A DNA stretch of 64,000 nucleotides from a bacterium (GCA_020444425.1 JAHLLB010000001.1:124001-188000), one strand, 5' to 3'. Shown: positions 1-8,684, counted from the stretch's first letter. The notes: generated by a model not told the origin, from the sequence alone. Numbers and translations: made by a program.

Positions 1-1761
1 GGAATCGGCATTCCCGAGCCGTGGATCACCTGAAACTTCCGTCGCCAGCCACATGTTGTTGCCGGCTTTCTCGAGACCGTCGGCGTTGGCGAAATCTGCA
101 AGCACCAGTTCACCGATCAGCAGTTCCTGCCCGTTGGTGAAGTTGCCCATGATCCGGCCATCGTAGTTGATGTCGATATCGGACAAGGTGCCCATCGCGT
201 AGCCGTCCTGGCCGACCAGTGTCGTCGAAAATGCCGCCGCGGTCTGCGTAATGCCGTTCATGCCGTTGAAGTCGCCGGCATTGAACGACAGGCTGACCAC
301 ATTCGTGCCGTCACCCGGATCGAACGAGAAGGTGTCGCCACCATCGTCAAACACCCAGTTGCGGAAGCTGCCGTCGGAGTTGAAGCTGACAAGGCCGGAC
401 GAACCGCCGACATTCACCGCCGGTTCATCCACCTCGGCTTCCCACATCCACTCGTTCGCGTTCGCCGTCTTGGTGAAGGTTACGTTCAGATTGTGCATCG
501 CACCCTTCTCGTCGTAGACCGCGATTGACGTGGAGTGCGTGGTCGCTTCAGTGTCGATGGACAGGGTGCCGGCGTTAAAACCATCCGCTGCGACGATGCT
601 GACTCCGCCACCACCGAGGTCGGTCATGGTGGTCATCAAGCCGGTCGCCGGATCGGGTTCGAAGCCGAGCGTGGTCGTGATCGTCGCGCCGGTGGCGGCG
701 TCGGTGAACACGTCCGTCGCGACCAGCGAGCTGGCCTGGCCGCTGTTGACCGTCACGTCCGCCGCGCCAAACAGATCACCGATGACCGTGGACGTTCCAC
801 TGTCAATCATGCGCACGTTGTACTCATTGCCGTCACCGGCGTACGTGCGCGTCACGTTGATCTGCTGGGCCACATCGTCGTATTCAAAATCGACACCGGA
901 CACCTGCGCGTTCAACTTGGTCAGCAGATCGCCGACGGTGGACTCATTGTCGAGACCAGTGATCGTAACCGTGGACTCATGGTTGGAACCGTCATCAACG
1001 ACAATGGTCAGATCATCCACACCGGTGAGACCAGCACCTGCGAGATCTGTCAGCAGGGTGTCCATGCCGAAACCGGTCAGCGTACTGCCAAGCGTGGAAT
1101 TGCTCGCGTTCTGTCCGGTGATGGTGATGTCGTGCGTACCGCCGAGACCGTTCGCCGCGATGCCCGCGACGCTGGTGACGCCGGTGGTGGTTGCATCGAC
1201 GAGAGACGCTTCCGATTCCGTCGCGTCGGCGTCAAGGTTGCTGTAGACTTCGACTTCGCTCGTCGCGCGTGCCGGAATCTTGCGTGCGAGCGGAATCTGC
1301 AACCCGGTCAGGGCGGTGTCTTCAATGACGCCGTCCTCGTTGGCCATGCGGCCAAGCACGGTTCCGATGCCGTTTCCGGCGATCATGTTGCCCGCGGCGT
1401 CAAGGGTGAAGTTACCGGCGCGGGTGAAGTAGGTCGTGTCGCCACCCTGCACCATGAAGAATCCATCGCCGAGCAACGCGAGGTCGGTGGCATAGCCAGT
1501 CGACTCGAGGCTGCCCTGGCTGAAGTTGTTGCTGATCGACTGCAACTGCACCCCGAGACCGACCTGGACCGGGTTGACCGTACCACGGTTGGTCAACGAT
1601 CCCTGGCCGGGACGGAGGATCTGGGAAATCGCGTCCGCAAAGTTCGCGCGCGACGATTTGAAACCGATCGTGTTGACGTTGGCGACGTTGTTGCCGACGA
1701 CGTCCATCATGATCTGGTGACTTTGCACACCAGTCACACCACTGTTCAATGACCGCATCAT
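1..1761 (-). CDS. flgE: Flagellar hook protein FlgE (C-terminus cut by window edge)
   Basis: FlgE polymerises into the external hook joining basal body and filament. The frame reads 587 residues from ATG at 1761 to the window edge without a stop. The N-terminus (MRSLNSGVTGVQSHQIMMDV, then VGNNVANVNTIGFK) is the flagellar rod/hook motif, followed by the FlgE-type stretch with LALLGDGFFMV near residue 95. A Ser/Thr/Asp/Gly-rich variable middle leads into a second conserved block (YDEKGAMHNLNVTFTK). AAGGAG lies 9 bases before the start, and a second ATG follows immediately (1758). It is the last operon gene in view, after a 376-base gap of low-complexity repeats. Hook proteins vary in length, so the long central domain is not unusual. 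Confidence 0.95.
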   Translation of the reverse strand, partial: MMRSLNSGVTGVQSHQIMMDVVGNNVANVNTIGFKSSRANFADAISQILRPGQGSLTNRGTVNPVQVGLGVQLQSISNNFSQGSLESTGYATDLALLGDGFFMVQGGDTTYFTRAGNFTLDAAGNMIAGNGIGTVLGRMANEDGVIEDTALTGLQIPLARKIPARATSEVEVYSNLDADATESEASLVDATTTGVTSVAGIAANGLGGTHDITITGQNASNSTLGSTLTGFGMDTLLTDLAGAGLTGVDDLTIVVDDGSNHESTVTITGLDNESTVGDLLTKLNAQVSGVDFEYDDVAQQINVTRTYAGDGNEYNVRMIDSGTSTVIGDLFGAADVTVNSGQASSLVATDVFTDAATGATITTTLGFEPDPATGLMTTMTDLGGGGVSIVAADGFNAGTLSIDTEATTHSTSIAVYDEKGAMHNLNVTFTKTANANEWMWEAEVDEPAVNVGGSSGLVSFNSDGSFRNWVFDDGGDTFSFDPGDGTNVVSLSFNAGDFNGMNGITQTAAAFSTTLVGQDGYAMGTLSDIDINYDGRIMGNFTNGQELLIGELVLADFANADGLEKAGNNMWLATEVSGDPRLGNADS

Positions 1762-1888
1762 GAGAAGGTTCTCCTTGTTTGGGCAAGTTGCCCCGGATAC
1801 ATCTCAGGGATCCTTCGATTGAGGACGGTTCCGCATCTGTCGGTTAGCAGAACCAAGGCCTCCTCACAGAGGTCCAGCCTTCCCTGTA

Positions 1889-2133
1889 CTCGTCTCTCGT
1901 CTCTAGTCACTGGTCTCTCGTCCAGCGAAACGGAGATTGTGAATTGCTTGTTTCGGGTCCATGTCCAAGTCTTCTGACTGAGCATGAACCGCGTTTCCAG
2001 ACGCTTGTCTTTGGTCTTTTGTCTTTCTCTCAAGTCTCAAGTCTCACATCTCAAGTCTGTTGTCTTTCGACTTCAGTTCGACTTTCGACTTCAGTTCGAC
2101 TTTCGACTTTCGACTTTCGACTTCTTTTCGACT
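1889..2133. repeat. Degenerate pyrimidine-rich tandem repeats between flgE and its upstream neighbour
   Basis: The 1762-2137 gap holds no credible gene. It carries two tracts of short word-like degenerate repeats: CGTCTCT/AGTC-type units at 1889-1923, and CAAGTCT units grading into tandem TTCGACT units at 2003-2133. On the minus (coding) strand they read AAGTCGA, starting directly after the TAA stop of the upstream gene. The rest of this flagellar operon is tightly packed, so the tract looks inserted. Related tracts occur at 6795-6845, 7288-7333, 14153-14290, 40641-40667 and 56466-56495. Confidence 0.75.
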
Positions 2134-2137
2134 TGTG

Positions 2138-2545
2138 TTAATCGATCAGTAACGCACTGTCGATCTGGGTAAACACATTTTCCCGTGCCTGCTCACCTTG
2201 CAGGGCGGTAATCACGGTTCGGTTTTCGACGCTGACGATCAGCGCGAGGTCGCGCATCAGGAAGAGCGATTCCTTCGCACCCTTGGCCTGAGCCTGGTCC
2301 ATCGCATTGCTGATCTTGGCCAAATCCTGCTGGTCGAGGCTGACGCCACGTTGCAGCAGACGCTGGCTTGCGTGTGCGCTGATGGTGACGTTCGGCGCGG
2401 ACGTGTTCGTGCTGGCCGAAGCCTTGCGGACAGCGTCCTTGAACGAGTCACCGGTGGCAGCGGTTGACGGTTTGTTGACAGATGTTTGTGGCTGAACCGG
2501 ACCGACACGTCCCAGGCTCGCCTGGATGCGCGGGTCGAGGTTCAT
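2138..2545 (-). CDS. Flagellar operon protein, TIGR02530 family
   Basis: This 135-residue protein matches the conserved 'flagellar operon protein' found between flgD and flgE in many bacteria. The family is recognised by the central ISAHASQRLLQRGVSL motif and the following D-L-x-K-I-x-x-A-x-x-x-A-x-x-K-G-A-K-E-S-L run, then an LALIVSVENRTVITAL strand pair. Residues 1-45 are low complexity and probably disordered. The start overlaps the flgD stop by 4 bases (ATGA), with GGGAGGTGG inside the end of flgD as ribosome binding site, so translation is coupled. The molecular role is not established; the position suggests hook assembly. Confidence 0.85.
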   Translation of the reverse strand: MNLDPRIQASLGRVGPVQPQTSVNKPSTAATGDSFKDAVRKASASTNTSAPNVTISAHASQRLLQRGVSLDQQDLAKISNAMDQAQAKGAKESLFLMRDLALIVSVENRTVITALQGEQARENVFTQIDSALLID

Positions 2546-3288
2546 GATCCACCTCCCAGCCCGATCAATCCGGCGATGTTCAGTCCATCGCCTTCATTGT
2601 CGTCGTCGGGGTTACGCAGCTCGAGCACGTCACCGAAGTACACCTTGACACCATCCACGACCAGCATCGCGCCGTTGGCGTCGTAACGCACGGCCTGAAT
2701 CGTGCCGATGACATACGTCGTCGCCGGGCTTTCGTTGCCGGCACTGTCGGTGGCTGTCACTTCGACGGTGTATTCGCCGTCCGCGAGCGTGTTGCCTTTG
2801 TTGTCCTCGCCATCCCATTCGATGGTGTGTTCGCCGGACAGGGTCTTGCCGAGTTCCATGCTGCGGAGCTCGTTGCCATCGCTGTCCAGGATGGTGACTT
2901 CGACGTCCTCAGCGAGATCATCCAGCTCAAATGAGATGTCGCTGCCTTCGCCGTCTGACACAACCACGGTATCGCTGTAAGCCTTGACATCAGTACCGAC
3001 CAGCGATCCGGCGAGGGTGTTGTTGATCGCCTGGGAGAGGATGTAGTCCGCCTGCAGGCTTTCCTGAAGAACGGCGGTCTGGTTCTGCATCTCTTCCAGG
3101 GTGGTGAACTGCGCCAACTGCGCCGTGTACTCGGTCGAATCCATCGGGTTCATCGGATCCTGGTTCTTCATCTGCTCGATCAGCAGTTGAAGGAACCCAT
3201 CCTTGTCGACGGTTCCGGACTGTACCTCGGTGTTGGTCATTGTCGCAGATCGACCAACGAGAGAATCAATCGACAGCGTATCGGCCAT
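2542..3288 (-). CDS. flgD: Flagellar hook capping protein FlgD
   Basis: FlgD forms the temporary cap under which hook subunits assemble. Evidence: the N-terminal FlgD domain around residues 28-65 (DGFLQLLIEQMKNQDPMNPM, then STEYTAQLAQFTTLEEMQ), the family signature. A C-terminal FlgD Ig-like/Tudor region follows, with HTIEWDGEDNKGNTLADGEY near residue 155, then repeated VEVTATDSAGN and YVIGTIQAVRYD. The length of 248 is normal. AAAGGAGG stands 8 bases before the ATG. A 207-base gap separates it from fliK upstream, and it is translationally coupled to the TIGR02530 gene downstream. Confidence 0.96.
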   Translation of the reverse strand: MADTLSIDSLVGRSATMTNTEVQSGTVDKDGFLQLLIEQMKNQDPMNPMDSTEYTAQLAQFTTLEEMQNQTAVLQESLQADYILSQAINNTLAGSLVGTDVKAYSDTVVVSDGEGSDISFELDDLAEDVEVTILDSDGNELRSMELGKTLSGEHTIEWDGEDNKGNTLADGEYTVEVTATDSAGNESPATTYVIGTIQAVRYDANGAMLVVDGVKVYFGDVLELRNPDDDNEGDGLNIAGLIGLGGGS

Positions 3289-3473
3289 AGGCCAATCCTC
3301 CTTTCACGAGGACCCGTAATCGCCAACTTCGTCCGTCCCCTGAAGCGAAGCGGCTGAAATTCTTACATGACCACTTTAACATTCAAGCAAACCACATGCC
3401 TTCACTACAATCAAAAGCTGGTGCGGTGTTGCTGGTTTCGCGCCCTGCGGAATGGGGTAGCATTCACCCCGAC

Positions 3474-3492
3474 CCGGGCAGGTTCTGCCCGG
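3474..3492 (-). terminator. Perfect hairpin just downstream of fliK (no U-tract)
   Basis: CCGGGCAG and CTGCCCGG form an 8-bp perfect stem with a 3-base loop, 3 bases beyond the fliK stop. No T-run follows on either strand, so it is a weak intrinsic terminator at best. A processing or mRNA-stabilising hairpin between fliK and flgD is equally possible. The remaining ~185 bases up to flgD show nothing clear. Confidence 0.45.
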
Positions 3493-3495
3493 TGT

Positions 3496-5631
3496 TCAGC
3501 CGGTATACTCAATCGTGTTCAAGCCGGTGCGGAGCGGCCGCTGTCCGCTATCCTCTCCGGGATCAACGTCCGCTTGTTCACGCCGGGACTGACCGTTGCG
3601 CGAGGTCGCGTTGCGTCGTTGCGCCTGACGTTCCGCCGCGTCACGCCTTTGCTGATCAGCAGTGGCATCCTGCTGCCGAGTCTGTCCGGTTTCCACCTCG
3701 ACCCGATCCACCTGGATGCCCTGGCTGCTCAGGTGTTCGCGCAACGCCGGCAGGTGCTGTTCGAGGCTGCGTGTCGCATCCGCGCGGTCCACGGTCATCT
3801 TGATGATGTACTTGCCGTTGCTGCGGATCACGTTCAGCAGCACGTTCCCCAGCTTCGCGGGCTTCAGCGCCACCTGCAGCCGGACAACTCCGTCGCCCTT
3901 CAGCACTTTCGCCTGCGAACTGACTTTCTGCATCAACTCCTGCAGGTTCTGGAGGCCTTGCGCGGATGAGGGCGCGCCCTTGCCCACCCTGGCTCCCAGC
4001 GCGGCGCTGAGGTTGTTGATCACGTTCGGCTTGGCGCCGGCCGGCTTGACGTCGGCGGCGTCCTCGGCGTGCATGGCTTTGGGTTTGCCGGTGTTGGTGG
4101 AGGTTGCGGATTCCTGTGCGCTCCGGGCGGACGGTTTCGCGCTCTTCTGCCCTGCCTTCGCCTGCTTCACACCTTCTGCGGACCGGTCGCTGGCCGTCGG
4201 GGCGGATTTGCCGGACGGTGCGTGCACATGCCAGCCGCTACGTTCCATCGAGGCGACGCGTGACCGGGCCTGCCCGGCTGAAGCTGCTGCGGCTGCGGCG
4301 GAACGTGTCCCGGTCTGGCTGGAGGCGGATTCGACGGTGACGGGGGGCTGGGTACTGGGTGCCGGTGCACGACTCTGCCGTGTGAACGCCCCACGATCCG
4401 CCTGGGCGGATTCTGGACGGGACGCCATCCGTGATCCGCGCCCCTGTCGTTGGCTCGAATCTTGTTCCGTCTGCTTTGCGAGCTCGGCGGCGGTTTCGTT
4501 GCTTCGTTCGACGGAGACATTGGACACGGCCTTCGGTGTCGTCAACTTTGACGCCGGTTGCAAGCCGCTGTCATCTTCACGCACCGTACCCGCACCGGAC
4601 CAGGCCGATGCTCGCGCGGTGCCGCCGGTTTTCGCGCGAAGTTGTGCGAGCAGGTCGGAACGGGTCGGCTGCGGACGGGCGCTCACGGAAACCTTTTGCG
4701 CGACCGGCTGATCCGCCTCGGACTTGTCAGCCAGCGCCGGTTTCTGCCCCATCTCGCTCTTGAATTCCGGCGAGGCGGCCTTCTTCGCGCTGATTTTACC
4801 CGCAGCTTTGGTCAGTTGCGCCACGGCCAGTTGCGACAGATCCAACTTCTGTGCGGACTTGACGCCTGCCTGTGATGCTGGTTTTGCATCGCCGTCGCCG
4901 CTGACCTTGGTTGTCTGGACGGTATTCGTGGACCGATTCACTTTCGGCGGCGCGAACGGTTTGACATCCGGACCGAACGGGCTTTTCAGTTCGATGTGCT
5001 TGCTGGCGTCCTGTCCTTCCCCATCCACCATCGCCCGGGCCTGGGCAACGAGACGGGCGGCGTCACCGTCCTGCGACCGTGCCATGTGTGTGCGAACCTC
5101 CTGCAACCACATGGACGGGTCTTCCAGTCCCTGTTCCTTGCGCTGCTCTTCCAGCCGTTTCTTGAGCACATAGGACCGGTTGCCGGGTGTTTCCACCTCT
5201 CCGCTGAGGATGCCGATGCGCAGCTGATCGGTCAGCAGCAGGTGCTCGGCGGCACGTTTCTTGAAACCAGTCATCAGCTGGGCGGTACCCTGGTTGCTGC
5301 TCAGTTGCATCTCGCGGCTAAGGTGCGGATCGTTGGTCTGCGGACGGCGTCCCCGGTGGCTTTCTTCCGTACGGCGCAGGCTGTCCGGATCGTCCGGATC
5401 GACGCTGTTGCCGAACTGGTCGACAAAGGGAATGCTGTCGAAGGTGACCGACGAGCCGCTACGCACCAGCGCCATCGGCTGGGTTTGTTGCTTGAGGCCG
5501 AAATCCGCCAGCAGGCGGGTGAACATGCCGGGCCGGGAGGAACGTGCACTACTCCCGGGCGACGGCGCGGAGGCAACGGTTGTATTCCGTTGCGTCGCGC
5601 TGTTCAGTTGGGTGTCGAGGCTTCCGTTCAT
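3496..5631 (-). CDS. fliK: Flagellar hook-length control protein FliK
   Basis: FliK measures hook length and switches export specificity from hook to filament substrates. Residues 1-530 are low complexity (Ser, Ala, Lys, Gln), as usual for FliK rulers. The conserved Flg_hook domain is at about 570-660: QLQVALKPAKLGNVLLNVI type sequence (here VRLQVALKPAKLGNVLLNVI), then LEQHLPALREHLSSQGIQVD. A polar Arg/Gln-rich tail follows. The length of 711 is long for the family, but the disordered ruler part varies freely. The start overlaps the stop of the upstream motE-like gene by one base (TGATG). The position between ylxF/motE and flgD matches the Bacillus-type fla/che operon. Confidence 0.92.
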   Translation of the reverse strand: MNGSLDTQLNSATQRNTTVASAPSPGSSARSSRPGMFTRLLADFGLKQQTQPMALVRSGSSVTFDSIPFVDQFGNSVDPDDPDSLRRTEESHRGRRPQTNDPHLSREMQLSSNQGTAQLMTGFKKRAAEHLLLTDQLRIGILSGEVETPGNRSYVLKKRLEEQRKEQGLEDPSMWLQEVRTHMARSQDGDAARLVAQARAMVDGEGQDASKHIELKSPFGPDVKPFAPPKVNRSTNTVQTTKVSGDGDAKPASQAGVKSAQKLDLSQLAVAQLTKAAGKISAKKAASPEFKSEMGQKPALADKSEADQPVAQKVSVSARPQPTRSDLLAQLRAKTGGTARASAWSGAGTVREDDSGLQPASKLTTPKAVSNVSVERSNETAAELAKQTEQDSSQRQGRGSRMASRPESAQADRGAFTRQSRAPAPSTQPPVTVESASSQTGTRSAAAAAASAGQARSRVASMERSGWHVHAPSGKSAPTASDRSAEGVKQAKAGQKSAKPSARSAQESATSTNTGKPKAMHAEDAADVKPAGAKPNVINNLSAALGARVGKGAPSSAQGLQNLQELMQKVSSQAKVLKGDGVVRLQVALKPAKLGNVLLNVIRSNGKYIIKMTVDRADATRSLEQHLPALREHLSSQGIQVDRVEVETGQTRQQDATADQQRRDAAERQAQRRNATSRNGQSRREQADVDPGEDSGQRPLRTGLNTIEYTG

Positions 5632-6308
5632 CAGATCGCACTCTTTTCGTAGGCCTGGGACAGGTATCGCGCCACTTCGGCGGCTCGTTCACGGGGCATC
5701 GCGGCGAGAATTTTCGCCGCCTGCCGTTGCCGCATCGTGATCAGCAACCGGGCGGAGGTTTTGCTGCCGAGGCCGTTGAGGACGGCGGCAGCTTCGGTCG
5801 GACGCATGTTCTCGATGATCTTGGAGAGACGCTTGGCGTTTGCCTGGTCGACACTGTCGGCGTCCGCACTCAGCATCGCCAGCAGGTTGGTCAATTCGTC
5901 AACCTTCTCCTCGGCTTCCGCGACCTGTGCCTGGGTCTCCTGGACATCTTCGATTACCGGGTCGGTTTTGGCGGTGGCAACGCTGTCCATCATTTCGGCG
6001 ATGGTTTGCGTGCCGCCCCCGGCAGCGGTCTGGATCTGCCCCTCTCCGTCCATCATCACCGCGCCGCTGTCGCCTTCAGCCGGCAGCATCAGCGGGCCAC
6101 CGGGGCGTGGCTGCTGGATCTGGGAGATGTCTTTCGTCAGATCAATCGGGGCGCGGCGTGCGGCTTCCTCAAGCGAATCCGCGATCGCCAGCGAATCGAG
6201 CATGCTGGTGTCGGTTTCCCCCTTCAGCATGAAGTAGCTGCCGCCGAGGGTGATCGCATACCCGACAACCAACACAATGATCAGGATCAACAATTGTTTC
6301 TTGCTCAT
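5631..6308 (-). CDS. MotE/YlxF-like flagellar protein with C-terminal MgtE_N-type domain
   Basis: 225 residues: one N-terminal membrane segment (about 6-27, LLILIIVLVVGYAITLGGSY), an Asp/Glu/Gln-rich periplasmic stretch with a predicted coiled coil near 120-145 (QAQVAEAEEKVDELTNLLAM), and a C-terminal helical domain (about 155-215). The last shows the IIENMRPTEAAAVLNGLGS and AAKILAAMPRERAAEVARYL repeats of the MgtE intracellular N domain. The same arrangement is seen in MotE, a MotC chaperone in alphaproteobacteria, and in YlxF between fliJ and fliK of Bacillus. Assigning it to this group is secure; its exact role here is inferred. The ATG overlaps the fliJ stop by 4 bases. Confidence 0.8.
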   Translation of the reverse strand: MSKKQLLILIIVLVVGYAITLGGSYFMLKGETDTSMLDSLAIADSLEEAARRAPIDLTKDISQIQQPRPGGPLMLPAEGDSGAVMMDGEGQIQTAAGGGTQTIAEMMDSVATAKTDPVIEDVQETQAQVAEAEEKVDELTNLLAMLSADADSVDQANAKRLSKIIENMRPTEAAAVLNGLGSKTSARLLITMRQRQAAKILAAMPRERAAEVARYLSQAYEKSAI

Positions 6309-6787
6309 GATCCGTATCCCGCACTAGGGTTCTGGCCGCTTGTAGACTCCGCGCGTGCCGCCGCACGTCCGCCGATATCATCCAGTGTGGCCTGTTGCTC
6401 TTTCAGGGCGAGTTGCATATGTTCCGCGCGTTTCTTCTCTTTCAGCCGGTCGAGGACCTTGCGTTCACGCGAAGCGTCCAGTAACTCCTGCCGCCGTTCC
6501 GCGACAGCTTTCTCCGCATCCCGGCATTTGTCGATCTGAACACGCAGCCGTTTTTCCAGTTCACGTAGCCAGCGATGGTGCTGCATGGCGGTCCCGGCGG
6601 TGACCGTTCCGCCGAGCATGTTCCGTTGTTCATTCGTCAGCTGCGCGATATCAGTTTGGATCTGATTTCTCACCGTTTCCAGTTCCGTCAGCACTCGCTG
6701 CGCCTCACCGAGCTTGCGCTGGGCTTCACGTTCGACAACCTCGCGGGCGTCGAGAACTTTCTGCAGGCGGAAGCGGAAACGTTTCAC
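6305..6787 (-). CDS. fliJ: Flagellar export chaperone FliJ
   Basis: FliJ is the coiled-coil stalk of the flagellar export ATPase and a chaperone-cycling factor. The 160-residue protein starts FRFRLQKVLDAREVVEREAQ, the typical FliJ N-terminus, and is helical and charged throughout (RELEKRLRVQIDKCRDAEKA). The start is GTG, and only a weak GAG precedes it, because the bases immediately upstream belong to the degenerate GGTTGTC repeat tract. The normal fliI-fliJ adjacency is broken by a 541-base insertion carrying a four-helix-bundle gene, so the native ribosome binding site may have been lost. Confidence 0.9.
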   Translation of the reverse strand: MKRFRFRLQKVLDAREVVEREAQRKLGEAQRVLTELETVRNQIQTDIAQLTNEQRNMLGGTVTAGTAMQHHRWLRELEKRLRVQIDKCRDAEKAVAERRQELLDASRERKVLDRLKEKKRAEHMQLALKEQQATLDDIGGRAAARAESTSGQNPSAGYGS

Positions 6788-6794
6788 GTTTGGT

Positions 6795-6845
6795 ACTCGG
6801 TTGTCGGTTGTCGGTTGTCGGTTGTCGGTTATCGGTGATCGGTAT
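6795..6845. repeat. Left inverted degenerate tandem repeat of the fliI/fliJ insertion
   Basis: Tandem GGTTGTC units (about five copies, decaying to GGTTATC and GGTGATC) lie directly upstream of fliJ. They are in inverse orientation to the CCGACTACC units at 7288-7333 on the other side of the four-helix-bundle gene, so the two tracts bound the cassette as imperfect inverted repeats. Confidence 0.8.
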
Positions 6846-6908
6846 TTAGCGCTTGGTACTCAGTTGTTTCTGGACATGGTCGCCATCACGAAAAACAACC
6901 ATTGCCAA

Positions 6909-7268
6909 CTAAGCTTGTTCTTTCACTTTCTGAATCAAACCGTAGATTGCTTTGGCAGTCCGAACGGCAATCGTACTCACTTGATCGTGTGCTTCCTGAC
7001 TGATAAACTTCAGTCTCATCGATAAAGACAATTGGTAGTCCAGTTCCCGAACAGATCCATAGGAAATGTGCAAAAAATGCAGAAGTTCTTTATTTGTCGA
7101 CCTAGCACAACCTTCAACGATATTAGAAGCAACGGAAACTGCTGCTCTTCTCATTTGATTGATCAGTCCAAATCTCTCTTCATCCGGCATCATCATTGTG
7201 ATTCGGTAGACTTCCAAGGCTAATTCGTCAGCCAGATCAAAAGCCTGCAAGTTGCGATGATCCTGCAT
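6909..7268 (-). CDS. Four-helix-bundle protein (S23 / TIGR02436 family) inserted in the flagellar operon
   Basis: 119 residues with the family hallmarks: HRNLQAFDLADELALEVYRI at the start, then ERFGLINQMRRAAVSVASNI and EGCARSTNKELLHFLHIS, then RELDYQLSLS. This family is best known from open reading frames inside intervening sequences of 23S rRNA genes and is related in fold to the Avd protein of diversity-generating retroelements; its biochemical function is unknown. ATG at 7268 is preferred over an in-frame TTG 18 bases upstream because AGAGGG lies 6 bases ahead. It reads in the operon direction but has no known flagellar role. The flanking inverted repeat tracts suggest a mobile cassette. 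Confidence 0.88.
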   Translation of the reverse strand: MQDHRNLQAFDLADELALEVYRITMMMPDEERFGLINQMRRAAVSVASNIVEGCARSTNKELLHFLHISYGSVRELDYQLSLSMRLKFISQEAHDQVSTIAVRTAKAIYGLIQKVKEQA

Positions 7269-7287
7269 GTTTGACCCTCTTTTCAAT

Positions 7288-7333
7288 TACCGACCACCGA
7301 CTACCGTATACCGACTACCATCTACCGACTACC
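7288..7333. repeat. Right inverted degenerate tandem repeat of the fliI/fliJ insertion
   Basis: Four CCGACTACC-like units. The fliI stop codon (TAG at 7331-7329, minus strand) lies inside the outermost unit, so the repeat itself supplies the end of fliI. This marks the likely insertion boundary of the cassette. Confidence 0.8.
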
Positions 7334-8684
7334 CAGAGAGCTCAATCACCTGCCCCCACGTCCCCTTCAAGTCAGCGCCTTCATTCATGTCCTGGATCAG
7401 GAAGTTCTCGATTTCGTCACGTTTATCAACCGCCCGGTCGATCCGTGGATTCGAGCCTTTCTTATACGCTCCGATGTTGATCAGGTCTTCATTTTCACGC
7501 CACACGGCCATGTCGGTCTGGACCAGTTTCGCGGCTTTCTTCAGTTCGTCCGGCACAACTTCGACCATCACACGGCTGATGCTTTGCAGCACGTCCACCG
7601 CCGGATAGTGTCCTTCGGTTGCCAGCTTGCGGCTGAGCACGATGTGGCCATCGAGGATCGAACGGACCGCATCCGCGACCGGTTCATTCATGTCGTCGCC
7701 TTCGACCAGGACCGTGTACAGCGCGGTAATCGATCCCTTGTCGCCACGTCCGGCGCGTTCGAGCAATTTCGGCAGCATCGCGAACACAGACGGCGTGTAG
7801 CCGCGTGTCGTCGGCGGCTCTCCAACCGCGAGGCCGATCTCGCGTTGTGCCATCGCCAGACGGGTGACCGAATCCATCATCAACATTACGTCTTTGCCCT
7901 GGTCACGGAAGTACTCGGCGATCGCAGTGGCGAGCATCGCGCCCTTGATGCGGATCAACGCAGGCTTGTCCGAGGTGACAACCACCACCACCGACCGTGC
8001 CAGCCCTTCCGGCCCGAGGTCGCGCTCGATGAAATCCCGCACCTCGCGTCCACGCTCACCGACCAGCGCGATGACGTTAACCTCGGCCTCGGTGTTACGC
8101 GCGACCATGCCCATGGTGACGCTCTTGCCCACACCGGACCCGGCGAAGATGCCGAATCGCTGGCCTTTTCCGCAGGTCAGCAGCCCGTCAATGGACCGAA
8201 TCCCCAACCCGAGCGGTTCGGTGACGCGTTGCCGCTTCAGCGGATGCGGCGGATCCGCGGTGATTGGAACCTGCGTCTCGGTGTCGAGCGGTCCAAGGTC
8301 ATCGAGGACGTTGCCCAGTCCATCCAGCACTCGTCCGAGCAAGCCTGGCCCGACTTTGACCGTAAATGGCCGACGCAAGGACCGCACGATCGACCCCGGC
8401 GCGATTCCGCTCAACTCGCCTAACGGCATGAGCAACACGTGATGGTCGCGGAATCCGACCACCTCGGCCAACCCCAGGCGCCGGTTCTGCCTGTTCAGCA
8501 ACTCACAGATTTCGCCAACCGACGCCTCCGGTCCGGAGGATTCAATGACCAGTCCGACCACACGCACGACACGTCCACGCGGCACAAGCGGCTGAGCAGC
8601 GTCCAGCAGCTCCTCATGGCTGCGGAACAGCTCTTCCAGTGCCGGCGGTTGCGCCAACGGTGCGAGGGACGGAGTGTCGGTCAT
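7329..8684 (-). CDS. fliI: Flagellum-specific ATPase FliI
   Basis: FliI is the hexameric ATPase at the cytoplasmic face of the flagellar type III export gate. Walker A is AGSGVGKS at residues 181-188; the Walker B/DSVTRLA stretch (VMLMMDSVTRLAMAQREIGL) and PPTTRGYTPSVF motif follow, all typical of FliI. The length of 451 is normal. The start overlaps fliH by 4 bases. The last residues (VIELSG) end in a stop codon contributed by the adjacent repeat unit, so the extreme C-terminus may have been slightly altered by the insertion. Confidence 0.97.
   Translation of the reverse strand: MTDTPSLAPLAQPPALEELFRSHEELLDAAQPLVPRGRVVRVVGLVIESSGPEASVGEICELLNRQNRRLGLAEVVGFRDHHVLLMPLGELSGIAPGSIVRSLRRPFTVKVGPGLLGRVLDGLGNVLDDLGPLDTETQVPITADPPHPLKRQRVTEPLGLGIRSIDGLLTCGKGQRFGIFAGSGVGKSVTMGMVARNTEAEVNVIALVGERGREVRDFIERDLGPEGLARSVVVVVTSDKPALIRIKGAMLATAIAEYFRDQGKDVMLMMDSVTRLAMAQREIGLAVGEPPTTRGYTPSVFAMLPKLLERAGRGDKGSITALYTVLVEGDDMNEPVADAVRSILDGHIVLSRKLATEGHYPAVDVLQSISRVMVEVVPDELKKAAKLVQTDMAVWRENEDLINIGAYKKGSNPRIDRAVDKRDEIENFLIQDMNEGADLKGTWGQVIELSG

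Noticed and set aside
535-1752. 405-codon open frame on the plus strand
   Set aside because: Antisense to flgE, whose hook-protein motifs are unmistakable.
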